Of a stretch of DNA of 64,000 bases, positions 35,035-47,500 are shown piece after piece. Below the pieces are notes generated by a model, which worked only from the letters and a program-made list of their open reading frames with translations, was not told where the DNA came from and did no database searches. Source of the DNA: Muricea muricata (Eukaryota > Cnidaria > Anthozoa > Malacalcyonacea > Plexauridae); the NCBI GenBank assembly GCA_963855995.1, contig OY979723.1, positions 2,299,001-2,363,000 of the forward strand. Direction: 5' to 3'. Numbering within the stretch: position 1 is the first letter of the stretch; each line of letters starts with the position of its first letter. The translations under genes and the position numbers were made by a program.

Positions 35035-35564
35035 GATAGCTTTGTGTGGTGCAAATTCTTACTGCCGGTATATACAAAATCAATATAAATACATTATGAT
35101 GCTGAATTTGAAAGAAAATAATCTTGAATTTTGTTATAGCAGATATTCAGATTAGTAGATATTCATGTTACCAAATGTTACTACAGATTTCCATATATGT
35201 CGCAATTTAAACTTTAATATTTCAGAGGGGGGGTGACTAAGATGTGTTTTAAACTGAAGGGAGGAGAAATGAGGTTGGGGGGGGATTTCAATATTATAAA
35301 ATTAACCTTGAAGGTGACCTTGCATAGGAAGTGCTTAGGCGAGAGTGATTCTAGGAAAACGAAAGAAAAAAGGATGTCAGATGATTATAATTAAATGGAC
35401 GATTACAAAGTCCATTCAATCGCATTTTAACTTTTTATATATTTTTTCTCAATTGTTTGATTTAGTCGTTTCACCGTAAGAGGGGGACAAAATGCGAATT
35501 TATTTGTGCTGGACAGAGTTATTTTGAGTCCAAAAATTATTTGGACATAAACCGAGTCGCGACA
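35035..35564. promoter_or_regulatory. Region between THNSL1 5' end and MOV10-like gene A
   Basis: Probable shared upstream region of divergent genes, if the THNSL1 start at 35034 is right. It contains runs of G (near 35226 and 35278) and no coding sequence. The role is inferred from position. Confidence 0.3.
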
Positions 35565-38500
35565 ATGCCGCGACAACGCAGAATTATGACAACAGTCGCA
35601 AAAAAGTTTTGGGAATATATGAAAGAGAGTGATCAACTAGTGGAGACCCGGACGGAGCTTAGAAATTTATACAAACATGAGTTCTTGCCAGTTCTTGTTG
35701 ACCCTTGGGAAAGATTGGTGCCATTCCGCGATGTATTTTGGATGTTCAGAACTAGCTTAAAAATTGTACAGAAGAGGCCAGTGAACGATAGAGAAATCAT
35801 AGTGTATCTGGCCGGGAGAGAAGAAGAAAGGCAGCCACAAGAAGGGCAGAGGCAAAATGGAGATGGCTTTACTGAATTGAAAAAGAAACTGGTGGATCGC
35901 AGGTGAGACGTTTTGCAGGTTTTAAAACATTATGTGGGCGGCTCCACTAGATCCACAAGTTCAATTAAGCTTCCTGAATGGAATAGGGTGCGACAGAAAC
36001 TTTGCTTTTTTCAGGGAATATTTATAATAGAGATTTATAAAAGCAAAATATGGCACTTCTCCAGACAATCTGCCTGTTCACACTGTATGAATATTACAGG
36101 TTTTAGACTAGATAATGCTGAAGATAGACTGTGTCATATCAGTCTGCCACAAGGAATAATAATTTATATTTGTAAATTGTAATTTGATATTGTTAGCAAT
36201 CATTGTGAAAAATATAAATTAAATTCATTTCACAACATGATGATAGGTGCTATATAGCAGGTGCTGTCAAACCAATGTCATTTACATGTGATTGAATTAT
36301 AGACCTGTGAATGAAGCAACTTTTACAAAAATTACTGGAACATTAGCTCTTCAGAGTATGTGAGCTCGATGATGCATCAACCATAGCAACAACAAAGGAA
36401 CAATAGTCTCCTCCACAATCATCTCTGATGCTATAAATATTTTTATATAGGGTTTGAGTTAGCTGTGTTGGGCTGTTAATTTAACAGTTTCACAGTGTGA
36501 AAAAATTTTGTTGAGACTTTTTCCCAATCCGACTCGGCTAAACTAAGCCGTATATAAAAATATCGGTGCCATCAGAGATCTAGATGCCTGCAGGGGAGGC
36601 TAGGTCAACAAATAGATATCCTTTGCAGATCACAGGCTTAATTATATTGTGGGAAGGCGGCATCCTGGAATCTGTGACTATACAAAGTAAATATGATAAA
36701 AACTGACTTTTTTGGCAAAAACCCCCCAACAATTTGCTGACCTGTTTTTATTTTGCTTGCTAAATTATTATCATGCTGATTTTTGGTAAAAGCCGTTGTG
36801 ATGCCGTAAGAGTTAAAAAGCTGCACTCATGACTTAACCAGATAGACTTTGTATATTTTAACAGGCACAGGCTTCATTTGACCAAAGACAAAGGCGGTGT
36901 GAGCGTAGAGCCAGAATCAAACAGTGATGGTATCGTCAATATGGATGTCTCTTCAAAACGTCTCAAGCTTACAGTAACCAATGAGATGGACACAGATCTA
37001 GTCATGCAGTGTGCCATTCTTGGTTCATTTGGTCCATTTCAAATCTGCCACAGCCAGCATCAAGAAATCATCACCGAGGCTATGTCTGCAAGGCTAGGAG
37101 GGTTGAGACGAACTGTTTTTGATGTGAAATTAGCACGGTCACCAAATCCTGGCATTTATTCTCTCCCAATTGCATTTCGATTCAATCGTGATTACGACGA
37201 ACCCTTCCATATAGTGAAGTACATAAAAGCGGTAATTGTTGATGATGTTGTGATGAGGCTACAGCCGACAAAACCATACAGACGTCGAAAACGTTTTGCC
37301 CTGTTGAACAACCGTGATGTTGAAATTGAACGTGGTGTACCACCTTGTGTGTAAGTATTAGGGCCATTGCTATATCGGCCAGATCCTGATGTGTTTGTAA
37401 AAACTTATCAACTGAGCTAACTACTTGGCTCAGCTTATCATTTACTAGCTGGTATAATAAATGAAATATATTGTCAACCCTTATGATATAATTGTGATTT
37501 AAAACGAAATCAAATTACTTTAATTTCAGAGAGAAACCAAGGTATATTGTCAATCTGCCTTCTTACCCCATCCCATACGACATACAACGCCATGAAATGA
37601 AAATCGACCGACTTCGGGAGCTATTCGAAGCTTTCCGAGATGGAGATTTTCACAACCCAGACAAATATAGAGACAAGTTCTCAAAACTGCTCCATGTAGA
37701 AGAGCTACAAATGAAGGTGGACATAGCAAAATATCAGATGGATAGTGCGAAGTTGATTGAAGAGCGGCCGTACCTGACGCTAGACGTACCGGGGCTTGCC
37801 GAGAATCGGCCATCATTGGTGCGAGGTGATCGCTTGTTTGTAAAGAAGTTGGCTGCAGATGGAACGGTTGAAAACGAAAACATCAAATACGAGGGTTATG
37901 TGCATGCTGTTGGACTGAACAAAGTCTACTTGAAGTTCAGTGCCAGGTCGGTTTTAATTTAATCTATTTTTTCTTGTATGTAGTACTTAAACAACCCAAC
38001 AGGGTGTCCCTCGGAAAATTTACTCTAACAAAAATTATGATTATTCACAAAGATTTTTCAAAATTCAAATATTATAATTGGCCAAATTTTGACCAAATCT
38101 CATTGTCTAAGTGCTCAAATCCCATAGTCGTAGTGGCTGTCTAGAGTTGCTCAAATCTTCATTCAATTCTCAATTTCTATTGTTTTTGGCCAATGAATTC
38201 CAGTGTCAGTTTTCCCAGCAAGAAATGGGCAATATGCATGGATCGTTCAAATGCTCTCCGTCTCTTTTTTTTGCAGATTTCACGATCGTCTTTTTGTAGC
38301 CAATTCATCTTTCCAAGTAAACTTTGAGTTCAGTCGAACCACGCTCAAAGTTATGCATCGAGCAGTTCAAAATGCCGCTCCATTTTTGGGCCTTATGCCC
38401 TCTGATGAAGAACCATCTGGTAGCGTCAACTACCTGCGGATCCCGAGGCAAATAACGTGAGTGTCTCTTAGTGCTTTTTCTTTGGCACCAAAGTCAATGT

Positions 38501-41500
38501 AAATGTGGTCTTGCGGCTCGTCCAACGTCGTTTTTGGTATCTTTTTGTTCGTGTTTATGCTGACTTGTGCACGATGAGGACAATGAGTTTTTGGCATAAC
38601 GAAGCAATCGTCCAATAGCGTTGCCTCGCCGAAGCACTCAGCCATGCTATAGAAATATTAATGGGCAAACTTTCAAACGATGTCGATTTGTGCACGGTGA
38701 AGCCAACTCAACATAGCTCATTATAAACGCTTTGAAGTTAGCCGGGTTTCCAGACCATGTCTGGATTGACTATGTTGTTGAGAAAAGTACTCAAATTTTT
38801 TACTTAATTAAAGTGAGACGAAATTTTGTGATTGCATTGCAAAGATCACTTAAAATGACAGTGTAATTTCTTTGGTACATTTTCTCTATCTTTCTTCCTT
38901 CTCAAGATATTTAACTTTATTGGATATGTAAATGACACAACTGTGCACAATCAGTATCTTTGAGATTGTTAATTTTGTAGCATAAAACAATAAGAAACAA
39001 CTAAAGCTGTGCCGTACGTGTGTAAACTGCGATCAATCGCCTGGTGTCTGCATTTCTGTGCAGAATATATCGATCACGTTGCAAATTATTGATATTTTTT
39101 AAAAGTTATTACGCACTGTGATGTAATAAGTTGTGTAATTTGCATATCGAATACAATTGAATATCTCGAGCAGGAAAAGAGTTCTACCAAGGAAGTAAAA
39201 CTGTAATCTTTGCAATCCAATCAATAAACAGTTGAAAAAAATTTCTTTTCATAGGCACTTTAAGTATAAGTAAAAAGTAACACCTCAATTTTTACTTAAA
39301 GTAGAGGTCATAGCCTACGCCTCGTTGTGTTATACGTTGTTACAACGTTGAAATTTGGTTTCAATTACGTTGATACGTGGACAACGTGATGCTGATTAGC
39401 GTTATTCTGACGTTGTTTTACAAAGTTTGGGATCAACAACAACAGACGGACGTCGATATAACCTCCATCGATGGTTGATTATACGACGTGGATTTCACTT
39501 GTAATCTCAAAGTTGTTTCAACTTCGGGAAAGAAAAGTTGATCAATTTGCATTTTCAATCTTTTTTCAACGTCGATTCGACGTCTTGAACTGTTTTGTAA
39601 ATGGTCGCGAGCGTCTCCGTATGTACGTATATAAGACGTACCGGAGATCCGAGTTCAATGGTATTTACTAAATAATTTGTTGGCAAATGGCTGGCAAATG
39701 GACAAATCTGTGCATGACTGCATGTATCTAGGTATAAACTTGTTTTTCATGGAGTTGATCATGCACTTTTGTACTTAAAAATGCGAGAACTGATTGATCG
39801 ATGTGATCATTTATCAATTTGATGGTTATTCTGATTGATTGAGCTGATTGATTTACTTGATAATTTCATAAATCTACCGTTTACAGTAGATATTTTGATG
39901 GCAAGATTGAGGAAAATGGCGAGCAGAAACAAGCAGTTGAAAATATAGTCGCAGGAACATCGAAACCGTATCCCTATCTTGTCTTCGGACCCCCCGGAAC
40001 AGGAAAGACAGTGACTATTGTGGAAGCTATTAAACAGGTGAGGGTAGTTGTTTCTCATTGTGCACGGTAGATTGTCACTGGTCAAACTTCAAACTGTTGG
40101 TTCTCAGAGGAGGTAGTGATCTTGAAATACACGTCCTTTGTGGTAGATTCTCACTAGTCTAAACTTCAAACTGTTAATTCTCAGTGTAGGTAGTGGTCTT
40201 GAAATACACGTCCTTTGTGGTAGATTTTTACTAGTCTAAACTTCAAACTGTTGGTTCTCAGTGTAGGTAGTGATCTTGAAATACACGTCCTTTGTGGTAG
40301 ATTCTCACTAGTCTAAACTTCAAACTGTTAATTCTCAGTGTAGGTAGTGGTCTTGAAATACACGTCCTTTGTGGTAGATTTTTACTAGTCTAAACTTCAA
40401 ACTGTTGGTTCTCAGTGTAGTAGTAATACACGTCCTTTGTGGTAGATTCTCACTATTATCCCATATGTGTCATGAAAGCGGGCTTCTGATTGGTTCTCAG
40501 CAGGTAAGTTTTTTTCGAACTAACTTGCTTTTTCCGAACTTACCCGCTTTTCTCTTTTATCGATAAAACCGGCTTTCTGATTGGTTACAAAAACCCAAGC
40601 TTGCTGCTTACGCTGCCGTCCGCCTCAAACTGCTCAACAACAATGGCGAACAAAATTTAGCTGATGATTAAACCTACACATTAAAGAACATTTTTGGGCT
40701 AAAGACGTCACAGAAACCAAGCAAAAAGAAACGGAAAATTGTAAACTAAAGACAATAGTTTTATTGTTATAAAGAAATATTAAGAGACCAATTAGTTTAA
40801 AAAGAGAAAATGTTGACAAAATACATCGGCGACTCAGGGAGCCTCGGAAAACAACACAAGAAGATAAGTTTAGTATGGGATAAAAACCCAACTTACTTGC
40901 AGGTTCGGTTGGTTCGGGATTAACGCACCTCGGGGTCTGACAGCTGTCCGAACCTACCTCGCTTCGCTCGGTAGGTTCGAACAGCTGTCAGACCCCTCGG
41001 TGCGTTAATCCCGAACCAACCTCCCTGCAAGTAAGTTTGTTATACTCTAAACTTCAAACTGTTGGTTCTCAGTGTAGGTAGTGGTCTTAAAATACACGTC
41101 CTTTGTAGTAGATTCTCACTAGTATAAACTTCAAACTGTTGATTCTCGGTGTAGGTAGTGGTCTTAAAATACACGTCCTTTGTAGTAGATTCTCACTAGT
41201 ATAAACTTCAAACTGTTGATTCTCGGTGCAGGTAGTGGTCTTTAAATACACGTCCTTTGTGGTAGATTGTCACTGTCCAAAAGTGCAAATCCGTGTTCTT
41301 TGCATGTAGAGATAATTTACATCTTTGCTAAACGTTCCAAGCTATACAATTGCAGGTGTTAAAGAATTACCCTGACAGCAAGATCTTGGCGTGTGCTCCA
41401 TCGAATAGCGCCGCTGATCTCATTTTGGAACGAGTGGCTCAACATCAGGTCGTTCCAAAAGGACAGATGGCTCGTCTCAACGCGTTTGGTCGTCATGAAA

Positions 41501-44500
41501 ATTCTGTGAGCAAAAACGTTCTGGTACGGAAGATTTTATCCCTGTTATGAATACTAGCACACTTCTAACCTTGATATTCTCAGCTTGAACAACATCTTGA
41601 TTCGTTTGAAAGTTTCTTCCTAAATAAACACACAAGAAGGGTGTACACAAGCCACCTCGATCCCAGAGCCGTTTCTAAAATGGAGGGAGGGGAAAGGCCC
41701 TGGCACCGGCTGCCATCTTCTGCAATTTCATTGGTCCATTACCTCACACAGTTTCACACAGTTAATTTATTCAAAACTGTATATCTGTACATCTACGTGG
41801 AGAAAAAGTTACGAGTAAAATATCCAACATTGTTGATATCATGGTGTTTCCACAATATTAACACCACATTAATTATCACCATGCAAAGCTTCAAGTTACG
41901 TTTAACGCTTTATTAAGCCACTGCATTACGTGGTTTTTTTTCTAAACACTTCGATGTATCGGTGATTTTGGAAAAATACTTCGCATATGCAGTTTTCGCG
42001 TGAATTTATCCAAAAACCACAATTCGTTGTTTTAAAAGCCAGCCGGTGCCAGGGCCTTTTTCCCTCCCTCTAAAAGGCCCTGGGAACGAGGTTAGTGCAC
42101 ATGGGGTCGTTTTGTAAGCCATTTAAAATACTCGCAGTTCGTGTTTTATCGGATGTTAAATTCTCGGCTGGATTTTCCTCCTGAATTGTTTACAAATTTA
42201 TTTATTTACATCACTGATATGTATTACAGCTAGATAGCATATCTATTGTTGGGTTTTGAAGCCGGGAATCTACGTCACATTTTTAGACTTGCGGCCATGC
42301 TGGATGGCCCCACTTGAGCATCGAATGCTATACATTTCTACTGCAGGATGTTTTGTTTTCGTTTTAAAATAAAAGTTTTGCGTTTTAAAGCAAAAGCTTC
42401 CTAAAAATCAGTTTTCTAAAAGAAGCTACGTCGATTCAATCTTTGAGTGGGGCCATTCAACATGGCCGCCGCTCTCAAAATATGACGTGTTTCCAGCTTT
42501 AATTTTATTTGTATTTTGTATTACGATGCTTTATCCAGTCTCAATACACATCAGTGATTTACATGCTTTGTCGAAACTGACCGGTGAAACCTAAAGAGCT
42601 CATTACTCCATTAACAGCGTGTTTAAAAAAGGCTGCTTAAGAACTTTATACCAATCTAATTTCCCTTTTCTCCGATAATATTGTAGGAATACTGCGTTCC
42701 GGATGGAGACGGTTTCTTCCGTCTGCCTTCGAGAGGAGACATCGAGAGCGAATATCGATTTGTTGTCACCACTTTGATAACAGCTGGAAGGTATAACTGT
42801 AGGAAGGAACTGCTGTAACTGCTGTCGGGAACCCCGAAATTGCAACTTTCTTTCAAAACGTCTGCTACACCGGCTAAGCTAGAGACACCAACAATAAACA
42901 AAGCAAACACATGCGCATATCCCACTCCCAGTCAGCGGCACTGTTTTGCATTTTAAACCTTCACCGGTTAATTTGTTTCCACGTACGAGAAGCTCTGACA
43001 CAGTTTAGGTTATAACTGGCAATGAATTTGATCGGTGACGTGAAAACAAAACGACTAAACGAATAAAGCATCAGGCAGTTACGTAAGTGTATGTGACCGG
43101 CTTTGTGAAAACGATGGTCCTAATATAAAGGGTGTTGGCAATATTCTGTTGAACACGAAATACCATGTTCAACACGAGAAATAAATCTGGTATTTCCAAG
43201 CACTCGTGTATTTTTCTGTTTATTATATAATGTACAGTCTTTTCTACCAATAATGAAATATCCAGAAGCCATGATTGACGATCGTTTCAAAAGCGGCAAT
43301 TTTTAGTTTAGTTTTATCAGTGCCCAAAAGCTCTAAATGACTAGTAAAAATTTATTGCCAATATCTTTAAATTACCAGGTTGGTGTCGTTGGGAATTCCG
43401 AAGTCACATTTCAGTCACGTGTTTATTGACGAGGCGGGGCAGGGCATGGAACCGGAATGTCTGGTACCTATTGCAGGATTGCTGGGGACAGATCAGGACA
43501 ATCCTGGGCAGCTGGTGTTGGCTGGGGATCCTAAGCAACTTGGTCCTGTTCTCCGATCACCTGTTGCTATTGAAGTAAATTCATTCGGCGATGTTTTTAA
43601 TAATTAGAATGCGATTAATTTTTTTCTGTAGAAATCGTTCTCTATTTTTTGTAGTGATCAATAAGAGATCATCCTTACTAAATTCCTGGGGAAGGACAGT
43701 TTAAAACTCAAAAGAGCTTTCCAGTAAAAAATTTTCCTCCTGCAGTAACAATGGATCAATAAGAAACGATCCTTACTGGACCTCTAGGAAGAACAGTTTA
43801 GAACTGATAGAGCTATCCCGTATAAATAAAGTTGGTTTAGTTTAGGTTTCCTCCTGTAGTGATACTGGATCAATAAGAGATGATCCTTACTGAAGCTCTG
43901 GAAAGAACAGTTTAGAACTGGTAGAGCTATCCAGCATAAATAAAGTTAGTTTAGTTTAGGTTTCCTCCTGCAGTGATACTGGATCAATAAGAGATGATCC
44001 TTACTGAAGCGCTGGAAAGAACAGTTTAGAACTGGTAGAGCTATCCAGCATAAATAAAGTTAGTTTAGTTTAGGTTTCCTCCTGAAGTAACACTTGATCA
44101 ATAAGAGATGAACCTTACTGGACCTCTAAGAAGAACAGTATAGAACTGATACTGTATAGAGTTTGAATAGAACAGTAAAAATAAAGAAGGATGACCACAC
44201 GTTTCCTTAATATTATTTAAAATTTGATTACATCTGATTTATCTTTAGCATGGTTTAAGAATGTCATTGCTGGAGCGCCTTATGACTTCAAATTTCCGCT
44301 GCTATGAACGTCAACTCTTAACAAACCAGTACGATCCAAATTGTGTCACAAAATTGTTGAATAATTATCGATCCCATCCTGATATTATAAAAGTGAGTAT
44401 GTTTGCATATGTTTGATTTTACATTGCATTACTTTGTTGTTGATGTTGATGTTGTTGCTGTATAGTTGCTTGTTGTTTGAGTCCGTCGTTACGTTCTTGT

Positions 44501-47500
44501 TTTGTTGTCCTTGTGATTGTTACTGGTATTATTATTGTTGCTCTCGTTTTGTTGTATTTATATCATTGTTGTTATTTTGTTTTTGACACTTTGTTAATTT
44601 TTTGTTGTGGTTGTATTGTTATATTGTCATGCTGTTATGTTGTTAATGTCGAAGACAAATCTACCTTAGGTTTAAACCATTATATTTGAAGCTGATTAAG
44701 TTATGTGGCTGTCATCGATAATGCATGAAAACGTGCAACTTGATCGACAGGAAGTGTTGGGAATAATATAGTTTTAAAGAAGATGAACACTTTTGTATAG
44801 TATTCTGTTATATATTTTTATATTTGCATGTGAAACTAGTTAATGTAATAATTGTTTGTCATTTTGCGCATTTGGCGATTGTCGATGTCAACCTTAAATG
44901 CCGAAACTAGTTGAAAAAAACTTCATCCAGGATTTAGTGCTCCTTTCTCTTCGCACCCCCAGTAAATACATCCTTGATAACACATTTTTTAACCATATTT
45001 TTACACAGGTGCCAAATGAGTTGTTCTACGATAACGAGCTACGCGCCTGCGCAGATGTAGTGCTCCGGAACTCTCTATGTAACTGGGACGGTCTGAAGAG
45101 GCCAGGTTTCCCAGTCATATTCGAAGCCGTCTTCGGCAAAGATCAAAGAGAAGAGAGTAGCCCTTCGTTTTTCAATGCCGAGGAGGTGTCGGTCGTGCTC
45201 CGTTATGTGAGAGAATTGAAGGATGCCAGAGGGATACCATTGCAAATGTCGGAGATTGGAATTATTTCACCTTATCACCGACAGGCAAGTTGTGTGGCGG
45301 GTAATTCGTATTTTTTTGGCCAAATTTAAGCCATGGCTCTCATGCAGTAATAACATACCGTAATCCCTCTATTTAACCCACCCACAATTTAGCCACCCTC
45401 TCCGATAAGCCCCCCTCTCAAAAGGTCCTGAAATGAATAAGCGATAATACGGTAGCAATAAGCAACATGACAAAGGATAGCTTTTCCTGAGAGGTTTACA
45501 AAGACAAAGCAGAAAAAGTTTCTTTTGAATTTGGTTTTGTTCTACCATAGCTGATGCTCGTAGTCTTATGCTTATACTTGCGTCGATGTAATGTCAGACA
45601 CTTCTCTTTGTTTTGTCTTTTGTTTTAGCTCGCCCTTGTGATTTTGTCGCTAGTAGGGACCACGCTTTAGCACTGCTCCAGGCAACCTAATATTTTTGGT
45701 TAAATTTACCCGAGATTATTTTAATTAGCTACTGCCTGCCTGATATATGCAATACAACAATAGAATACTATTTATTTGATTTGAAATATTCATTACAAAC
45801 TTTAATCACCATTGTGAAATCATAAATAATTAATGCTTTATACCCAATTACATCGCATGCCCCAGTAAACCCGAAAAAATTAATGTAAATCAGTAACAAC
45901 CACTAAACGTTGCAACAGAAAAATACAATCACGAGTGTTTGAATGCAACTGATTTGCGCACAACTCATCTTTATGAATTCATTTCACGAGTTGTTTACAA
46001 GACTCTAGTCTCTCTTGCAGACACTCTTACAGCTACAATACTAGAATTATAGACATTAATTAACAGTGCAGTTATTTGAAGTAACCATATGGGAGCTAAT
46101 CGAGGAGTTAAAACTTTCAATTATTACTTTGTGACCTCTAATGTCGCTACAGATAACATAAAGCTCGCGATCTGTTCTACAAACTGGAACCCTAAAGCAC
46201 CTACCATGGTCAAAGAGTAGAGACTACAAAGAGGTGCAGGTTTAGTCAAAAAAGCGTAAGGTGCTGTCGTGATGATTCGTCATGGGCGCCATTTTCCTAG
46301 CCAGTGCCCTAAACAGAAGCATTTCTCCTGAAATATTAAAAATGGTTACTAATACCGGGGGGAATGCTTCTGTTTGAAGCACTGGCTAGAAACATGGCGC
46401 CCATGACGAATCATCACGACAACAGCTTACGCTTTTTTGACTGAACCTGCACCTCTTTGTAGTCACTACTCTTTGACCATGGTGTAGGTTGTGTTTATTA
46501 GCTCTAAGAGCCGGAACGACGACCCATTTTTAATTGAGGGGCGAAGATGAATTTTTATTTGCCCTCCATCGATGTAGGTTCAAAAGATCCGTCAAGAGCT
46601 GCGCAAAAGGCCGTTGAGGATCGGAGACATCAAAGTAGGATCTGTTGAAGAATTCCAAGGTCAGGAACGAAAAGTGATCATCATCTCAACTGTACGAAGC
46701 AGCGAGGAGTTTCTACAATTGGACGCACAACACAAACTCGGTTTCCTCAATAACCCCAAGGTTGGTCCTCCAACTGAAGTCACATTTATCTGACGCTGCA
46801 AAGAGCAACGACAATCGCTGTTTCAAGCATGATCGATTTGAACTCGCATCTTCGAGTTTCTGGACCACCGATTTACCAATTGAGAGTTCTAAAATGGCAA
46901 GTGTTTTAAAGTTCGTTTTCCACCAGGCGAATTTGTTCGCGCGACGCGAAGCAAAAACAAGAATCCGGTGACGTGATTGGAAAAATTGGCTGCCGAAAAA
47001 ATTCGCCGCGAACAAGTAGGAAGCGTTCCTACTTTTTTGTCTGTTCGCGCGAACAAATTCGCCTAGTGGAAAACGGGCTTAATGCGTTTTCCACTGGGCG
47101 GAATTATGCGCGCAGAATGGAATTTTTCTTTGTTCGTGAGCGGTCAGGCAGAAATGAACAAAGAAAAACTCCGTCTAGTGGAAAGCAGGCTTTATGTCGT
47201 CACGGAAATATTTTGTACACTTGAATTGGAGAAGACTCGCTACAAATCCCAAGATGCAAGTTCAAATCACACTCGAAACGACGAATTTTTCGTTGTTCGC
47301 TGCAGTGTCAGATCAATACGAATCTAGTTTTTCATATATCTCTGAGGATGGTTTTGAAATAGAATTGAAACACCGTGCGTCCTCAAAGGCAAGCGTTAAG
47401 CCGTCACGAAAATATTTCGTGCACTTAAATTCGATAAGGCTCGCTACCAATCCCAGTTGACACGATAGCTCAATTGGTAGAGCCCGTAGATGCGAGTTCG

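Noticed and set aside
44477-44689. Hydrophobic open frame resembling a membrane protein
   Set aside because: Low-complexity TTG-rich DNA encodes Leu/Val/Cys runs in this frame; no homologous feature in copy B.
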